NCBI GenBank assembly: GCA_003153955.1
Contig: PMCB01000121.1
Span: forward strand, 1-19,669
DNA from: Dehalococcoidia bacterium
Lineage (GTDB): Bacteria > Chloroflexota > Dehalococcoidia > Dehalococcoidales > Fen-1064
Reading direction: 5' to 3'
DNA: 19,669 nt
The first letter of the stretch is position 1, and every line of letters begins with the position of its first letter. Below the pieces are notes generated by a model. That model saw only the letters and a list, made by a program, of their open reading frames with translations. It made no database searches and was not told the origin of the DNA. This document shows positions 16,322 to 19,669 of the stretch, one piece after another. Position numbers and translations under genes: made by a program.

Positions 16322-16456
16322 AAAAATGTATTGTTTTGAGGCTAACATACAAAAATTACACGATTTTCATGGTGTAGTCTATACGAGAGACAACAAGCTT
16401 TAAACATGGAAATTGGTGTAAAAAATGTATTTTGAGGCTAAAACATACAAATTTTA
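16322..16456. repeat. Pair of imperfect direct repeats with internal dyad (iteron-like)
   Basis: Two copies about 99 bases apart, at 16322-16357 and 16421-16456. Each reads AAAAATGTATT, then TTGAGGCTAA, then CATACAAA, with small indels between blocks. Within each copy TGTAT and ATACA form an inverted pair. They lie in the 150-base gap directly after the primase-helicase gene, where an origin or an operator would be expected. Two copies are few for classical iterons. Confidence 0.6.
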
Positions 16457-16463
16457 AAAGTGC

Positions 16464-16697
16464 GTGATGGTAATGATTAGGACAGGCGAGAGTACCCAGG
16501 AAAGGAGAATGCGACATAGGAAAGAATTCCTTGATGGACTCGGCGATCTTACGGAAGAAGAAGCGCGGACCTTGGAGAACTTCTATTTTCGCCCAGGTGG
16601 GTTATATGAAATTCATTTAGTAAGTGGTCGTTGGGATGAGTCGGACCGGATCTTTGCCGGAATTGCTGAGAGTTTTTGGAAAGAACGGTTAGGTTAA
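16464..16697 (+). CDS. 77-residue hypothetical protein
   Basis: An acidic/basic, probably helical small protein (RRMRHRKEFLDGLGDLTEEE, then ARTLENFYFRPGGLYEIH). It is open from GTG 16464; ATG 16467 or ATG 16473 are equally possible starts, and none has a good ribosome binding site. It lies just after the direct repeats on the same strand as the primase. No family recognised. Confidence 0.55.
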   Translation: MMVMIRTGESTQERRMRHRKEFLDGLGDLTEEEARTLENFYFRPGGLYEIHLVSGRWDESDRIFAGIAESFWKERLG

Positions 16698-16726
16698 AAT
16701 CGGTTTGCTAAAGCTGGCAATGAAAA

Positions 16727-17266
16727 ATGACGAATGAAGAAATAATCGACCGCAAACTTTTTGACAACAAAAGAGACAACGCACTAATCGCAACTGGCCA
16801 TTTTTATTGTAAGGCACATTTAAGAGCTATTCCGATCGCTGACCGATCGCCGCGCAATCCCGATTATTGCCGGGAATGTTACGCAATCGTTCATGGTGAA
16901 AAACCAGAAAAGAACCCTGACCGATGGTCCGGCCAAACTTTGATTCACTTTGGCAAAAAATACGTCGTCGCTACAAGCCCGATGGTAAGTTCCCAGGGTG
17001 ATAACTTTCTCCGAGAATTACGAAATTATCGTTTCGACGATGACAAACAGGCAGCGCCCAGCGAAAAACTCGCTAGAATCGTCACAGAGCCATTAAAACC
17101 GCTAGCAATCGCTAGAACTATAGCCGCTGCCGGTGACAACATAAAAACCAATGATAAAAAATGTCTCTTTTGCGGGAAATTAATCACATGGGGAAATAAA
17201 AAGACGCGGTATTGTTCGGATGGTTGCAGAACCGCGGAATACCGACGGCGGAACGCAGCGGTGTAA
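16727..17266 (+). CDS. Hypothetical protein with two zinc-binding clusters
   Basis: 179 residues. The N-terminal cluster has C28, H31, C48 and C51 (FYCKAHLR, YCRECYAI). The C-terminal zinc ribbon has C146, C149, C163 and C167 (CLFCGKL, YCSDGCRTAEYRRR), the pattern seen in small DNA- or protein-binding zinc ribbons of mobile elements. The linker between them is basic. No catalytic motif is visible. The Shine-Dalgarno is poor. Nucleic-acid binding is likely; the role is unknown. Confidence 0.65.
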   Translation: MTNEEIIDRKLFDNKRDNALIATGHFYCKAHLRAIPIADRSPRNPDYCRECYAIVHGEKPEKNPDRWSGQTLIHFGKKYVVATSPMVSSQGDNFLRELRNYRFDDDKQAAPSEKLARIVTEPLKPLAIARTIAAAGDNIKTNDKKCLFCGKLITWGNKKTRYCSDGCRTAEYRRRNAAV

Positions 17267-17270
17267 TGAC

Positions 17271-17489
17271 ATGAACTTTAACATTAATATCAGGAAATTA
17301 AGTCAGGACGCTAACACCACCGTTAACACCACCGCCGTTAATGCGGTGGTGTTGCCCGGGCAGTGGAGAGAATTGAAAAGAAAGTGGTCAACGGAAGCGG
17401 CAAAAGTGAGGATAAAAAATAGATGTGAAAAAAGTTATTTCACATTTGCAACGAAATATACAAGAAGTGTGCAAAAAGGCAGGGATTGA
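17271..17489 (+). CDS. Possible 72-residue basic protein
   Basis: ATG 17271, 4 bases after the zinc-cluster gene's stop. The product is basic in its second half (WRELKRKWSTEAAKVRIKNR). Asn/Thr repeats in the first half (NTTVNTTAVNAVV) come from DNA that also forms a palindrome, so the coding assignment is uncertain; this may instead be structured non-coding DNA. No ribosome binding site beyond possible coupling. No family recognised. Confidence 0.35.
   Translation: MNFNINIRKLSQDANTTVNTTAVNAVVLPGQWRELKRKWSTEAAKVRIKNRCEKSYFTFATKYTRSVQKGRD
17325..17353. repeat. Inverted repeat with 11-bp perfect arms
   Basis: AACACCACCGC (17325-17335), loop CGTTAAT, GCGGTGGTGTT (17343-17353). The left arm is the second of two tandem 12-base units (TAACACCACCG at 17312 and 17324), so the right arm could pair with either copy. 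Without a T-run it is not an ordinary terminator. Confidence 0.8.
17423..17445. repeat. Inverted repeat with 8-bp perfect arms
   Basis: ATGTGAAA (17423-17430), a 7-base centre AAAGTTA, then TTTCACAT (17438-17445). The size and symmetry fit a dimeric regulator site; it could also be a hairpin. Confidence 0.6.
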
Positions 17490-17492
17490 AAA

Positions 17493-17603
17493 ATGACACA
17501 GAATGGAACATCAACAGCGGTAACAGTAAGAAGTACCGATTTATGCAACAAAAAGAAAATGGCTTCAAATGTATTTATCATAGGTGTCTCCAGTAGCGTC
17601 TGA
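17493..17603 (+). CDS. Possible 36-residue small protein
   Basis: ATG 17493 to TGA 17601-17603, with AGGGA at 17481-17485. The last codons run through the left arm of the 20-bp palindrome. No similarity recognised. It may be only a leader peptide, or not translated. Confidence 0.25.
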   Translation: MTQNGTSTAVTVRSTDLCNKKKMASNVFIIGVSSSV

Positions 17604-17628
17604 TAACACTACTGGAGACACCTATGAT
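17577..17628. repeat. Perfect 20-bp inverted repeat with 12-base loop
   Basis: ATCATAGGTGTCTCCAGTAG (17577-17596), loop CGTCTGATAACA, and the exact reverse complement at 17609-17628. Both strands can form a very stable hairpin. No T-run follows on the plus strand, so a standard terminator is unlikely. It lies in the 218-base gap before the winged-helix-like gene at 17708. Candidate roles: origin or nicking structure, recombination site, or RNA structure acting on translation or stability. Confidence 0.9.
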
Positions 17629-17707
17629 GTTGATAAAAGAAGGAAAATAGCGGCAATATAATTACTCAATATTAGATTCAAAAAGGATATATAGAAAGGT
17701 TGGAAAC

Positions 17708-18076
17708 ATGAAACATTATCATAAACGTCCATTCACCAAACGGGTTCTCACCTGCATTAAAAAATCTTCCCTCATCGAATACATGGGTGAACGCAGCCAC
17801 ATAGTTGTTGATTCTAATGTTCTTTACTGGTGGCTGAATTGCACACCCCCGCAACTCGCCAGGGCGATCTACACGCTACGCAAGCAGGGCAAGCTGGCCA
17901 GGTGGGGTGGTAATCATTATGGCTTTTACGAACTGCCTTTGACACTGGGAAAAAGGGGAATACGTCAAGCATGGGTTACCGGCATTACCCAAGAACTTGA
18001 GGACTGTGGGGCAGTTCAAGAAGTAGACGAACTTTTAAAGATTAAACAAAGGGTAAAAAACGACCCTGAAAATTGA
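17708..18076 (+). CDS. Winged-helix-like hypothetical protein
   Basis: 122 residues, basic. Residues about 40-78 (SNVLYWWLNCTPPQLARAIY, TLRKQGKLARWGG, NHYGFYEL) look like a helix-turn-helix followed by a wing. AAAGG precedes ATG 17708 by 10 bases. No exact family is assigned. DNA binding, for example as a local regulator, is an inference from fold only. The gene lies directly downstream of the 20-bp palindrome, which might be its target or its leader. Confidence 0.6.
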   Translation: MKHYHKRPFTKRVLTCIKKSSLIEYMGERSHIVVDSNVLYWWLNCTPPQLARAIYTLRKQGKLARWGGNHYGFYELPLTLGKRGIRQAWVTGITQELEDCGAVQEVDELLKIKQRVKNDPEN

Positions 18077-18136
18077 AAGAAAAACAGAAGACAGTGTGCC
18101 GTTTATTATCGTATTAAAGGATAGTCAAGGGCGCGC

Positions 18137-18142
18137 AGGAGG
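18137..18142 (+). promoter_or_regulatory. Ribosome binding site that sets the start at 18147
   Basis: AGGAGG at 18137-18142 lies 4 bases before ATG 18147. The frame is open further up to ATG/GTG-type codons near 18096, but these lack a comparable site, so 18147 is preferred. Confidence 0.75.
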
Positions 18143-18146
18143 AATT

Positions 18147-18935
18147 ATGAACTACATAAAGATCAACTACAAACATAACATGATAAAGCTGATAGTTTTA
18201 CGTGCTTTAGATTTACGCAGGGGCTGGTATGATAACCGGGAGATATGCCAACTCACCGGATTGAAGTACTGTACAATCCACACGCACACCGGCTACTGGG
18301 CTGAAACGATGCTGAATAAGCAAGGAAAGCCAGTTCGGCTTCTTAAGCGTATCCCTGCAGTCCATGGCCGGCATCTTGCATGGCGTTATTCCCTTGCCTG
18401 GGCTGGTAAGAAATGGTTGACAGGGGTAGACCCGGCAATATTAAAGGACGTAAGTACTAAGTTAGCGTCCCGGTGGTATTCCCGTATTATCTCTTATGAT
18501 ATCGGTGAGGAACCTTTGGATGCTCTCACATCACTAAAACCATCACTACCTTTAGATTCAATTACCTTAAAACATAGTGAATCTGTTTACCTAAAAGGTG
18601 ATGACGGAACAATAATCAGATTTGCTTCAAGTTCTTATCAAGGCCATTCAGTTCAACGAATACCTTATGGTGTCAAGTGGACAAATAAACCCGAGGTTGT
18701 ATTCAATGCTTTAACAGAATTACTCGGCAAAGAGAATATACCGATGTGCCAACCATTTATAAAAGCTGGGCTGCAACGTTGGGATATTGAACCCGAAATC
18801 ATTGCTCCAACCAATAATGAAATAGCTCCCGAGGGCAAGGCCGATGCAGTTCCACTAGTTGACGAAACCATTGAGGAACGTCGAGCCCGGGAAGAAGACA
18901 ATAGGGCGGCAGCGCGGGCCAGGCGGCATTATTAA
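18147..18935 (+). CDS. Hypothetical protein with N-terminal winged-helix-like domain
   Basis: 262 residues from ATG 18147. Residues about 10-85 (IKLIVLRALDLRRGWYDNRE, ICQLTGLKYCTIHT, then LLKRIPAVHGRHLAWRYSL) have the layout of a winged helix. The middle is mixed alpha/beta (SVYLKGDDGTIIRF), and the C-terminus is a charged helix ending RRAREEDNRAAARARRHY. No catalytic motif or membrane segment. The family is not recognised. It follows the other winged-helix-like gene by 70 bases on the same strand and may be co-transcribed with it. Confidence 0.6.
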   Translation: MNYIKINYKHNMIKLIVLRALDLRRGWYDNREICQLTGLKYCTIHTHTGYWAETMLNKQGKPVRLLKRIPAVHGRHLAWRYSLAWAGKKWLTGVDPAILKDVSTKLASRWYSRIISYDIGEEPLDALTSLKPSLPLDSITLKHSESVYLKGDDGTIIRFASSSYQGHSVQRIPYGVKWTNKPEVVFNALTELLGKENIPMCQPFIKAGLQRWDIEPEIIAPTNNEIAPEGKADAVPLVDETIEERRAREEDNRAAARARRHY

Positions 18936-18948
18936 ATATGGTGAATTT

Positions 18949-19101
18949 GTGGCAATAGCAAAAATTCAATGTAAGCAGATATTCTGCACTCATTGCAAAA
19001 CCTTTAAGGTAGTTCGATTAGAGATTAACGAATGTCCGCATTGTCATCTAAGGTTTCGGTGCGCGCCGGTCGAATTCGTTACAAAGAAGGTTAAGCATTA
19101 G
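18949..19101 (+). CDS. Small zinc-ribbon protein
   Basis: 50 residues if started at GTG 18949. C13 and C16 (FCTHC) pair with C29 and C32 (ECPHC) to make a clear zinc ribbon, with an extra C38. The frame is open upstream inside the previous gene, so the start is uncertain, and no good ribosome binding site is seen. Similar small ribbons are common in mobile elements; the role is unknown. Confidence 0.5.
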   Translation: MAIAKIQCKQIFCTHCKTFKVVRLEINECPHCHLRFRCAPVEFVTKKVKH

Positions 19102-19128
19102 GGTTGTTGGGAGAGTTTGTAACTTAAA

Positions 19129-19329
19129 TTGAAATCTATATCTGATGGTCGTTTATGCAGGGCTTTAGCAATCTTACATTTCGTAATCGGCCAAAGAGGG
19201 GAGCATTTTGTTGAAAATAGAATACCTCGAAACCGTCTACAAGATTATATATCTGAGATCAATGCTTATCGCCGGTCATATATCCCGATTGCAAGTAAAA
19301 ACATTCACGTTATTGACAAACCCATCTAA
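19129..19329 (+). CDS. Possible 66-residue protein
   Basis: TTG 19129 to TAA 19327-19329, basic (RGEHFVENRIPRNRLQDYISE). GGGAGAG lies about 13 bases upstream of the start, too far for a convincing site. The end overlaps the -35 box of the recombinase promoter. No family recognised; it may not be a gene. The rest of 19102-19403 holds only this ORF and the promoter. Confidence 0.3.
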   Translation: MKSISDGRLCRALAILHFVIGQRGEHFVENRIPRNRLQDYISEINAYRRSYIPIASKNIHVIDKPI

Positions 19330-19340
19330 AGTGTTATTAT
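19313..19340 (+). promoter_or_regulatory. Strong sigma70-type promoter for the serine recombinase
   Basis: A consensus TTGACA (19313-19318), a 16-base spacer and TATTAT (19335-19340), about 60 bases upstream of the recombinase ATG with no other start between. AAGGAAGG at 19389-19396 provides the ribosome binding site. Confidence 0.7.
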
Positions 19341-19403
19341 GACAAGTAATTTATAAGGCCAAGTTAAAAATAAAGTAATCTGAACTCAAAAGGAAGGTGA
19401 CGA

Positions 19404-19669
19404 ATGAATAGCGCAGCCGTCTATTGCAGGGTAAGCACAGATAATCAGGAGCGGGAAGGCACCAGTCTTCAAACTCAGTTGGAGAATTGCTTAAAATACT
19501 GCCAGGACAAGGGTTATAACGTGTCCTATCGCTTCAACGAGACATATTCAGGGCTTTCCCTTGAGCGCCCCGAATTGGACAAGATACGGGAATTGGTCAG
19601 AAACGAAGAAATAGACTCCATAGTCTGCTATTCTCTTGACCGGTTATCACGCGATCCTGGGCACGGCGT
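19404..19669 (+). CDS. Serine recombinase, probably a large serine integrase (3' end outside window)
   Basis: The first 88 codons are present. AVYCRVSTDNQEREGTSLQT carries R9 and the nucleophile S11, which attacks DNA to form a 5'-phosphoserine link. YCQDKGYNV, ETYSGLSLERPELDKI and CYSLDRLSRD follow the resolvase fold; the last contains active-site arginines. The EREGTSLQTQ and SG.S..RP patterns are typical of large serine recombinases that integrate and excise phages and integrative elements, but the DNA-binding domains are cut off. The start is ATG 19404 with AAGGAAGG upstream. It probably marks one end of the element whose replication genes lie to the left. Confidence 0.9.
   Translation, partial: MNSAAVYCRVSTDNQEREGTSLQTQLENCLKYCQDKGYNVSYRFNETYSGLSLERPELDKIRELVRNEEIDSIVCYSLDRLSRDPGHG

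Noticed and set aside
1..19669. CRISPR array, tRNA, rRNA or tmRNA genes
   Set aside because: No regularly spaced repeats and no cloverleaf or rRNA-like sequence was noticed on either strand; a covariance-model scan was not possible here.

Overview
The window looks like bacterial chromosomal DNA: Shine-Dalgarno sites precede many starts, sigma70-like promoters can be seen, and codon use is mixed at moderate GC with AT-rich gaps. The gene content (NifS/IscS-type desulfurase, a PaaK-like ligase, a very large soluble multi-PAS kinase, a large serine recombinase) suggests an anaerobe. Dehalococcoidia/Chloroflexota is a tentative guess that the sequence alone cannot settle.

Positions 1-4093 hold four co-directional genes centred on sulfur transfer: the 3' end of an IscS/NifS cysteine desulfurase, a PaaK/CapK-family adenylate-forming ligase, a SufS-type cysteine desulfurase that overlaps the ligase by ATGA, and an MnmA-type tRNA 2-thiouridylase with a CxxC+C cysteine pattern. 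Two desulfurases could feed sulfur to MnmA; the place of the ligase is unexplained.

Positions 4094-5694 contain no intact gene. The only recognisable content is a decayed serine recombinase fragment on the minus strand (5162-5401), possibly continuing in another frame past a run of eight adenines. A fair promoter candidate sits at 5466-5494.

Positions 5695-11951 form a signalling operon: a soluble sensor histidine kinase of about 1663 residues (eight PAS-like and two GAF-like domains, HisKA, HATPase), an OmpR/PhoB-type response regulator, and a stand-alone Rcp1-like receiver starting at TTG. An inverted repeat touches the ribosome binding site of the last gene.

From 12060 to the right edge the DNA looks like an integrative or plasmid-like element. 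A minus-strand HTH protein of unknown function diverges from an AbrB/MazE-like regulator. The regulator overlaps a 51-residue protein, which overlaps a primase-helicase (AEP-like primase plus SF3 helicase). After that come imperfect direct repeats, small unknown or zinc-binding proteins, three inverted repeats (one with perfect 20-bp arms), two winged-helix-like proteins and a small zinc ribbon. A consensus promoter then drives a large serine recombinase cut by the window edge. The recombinase probably integrates the element and the primase-helicase probably replicates it. The left boundary is not visible, so whether the signalling operon belongs to the element is open.
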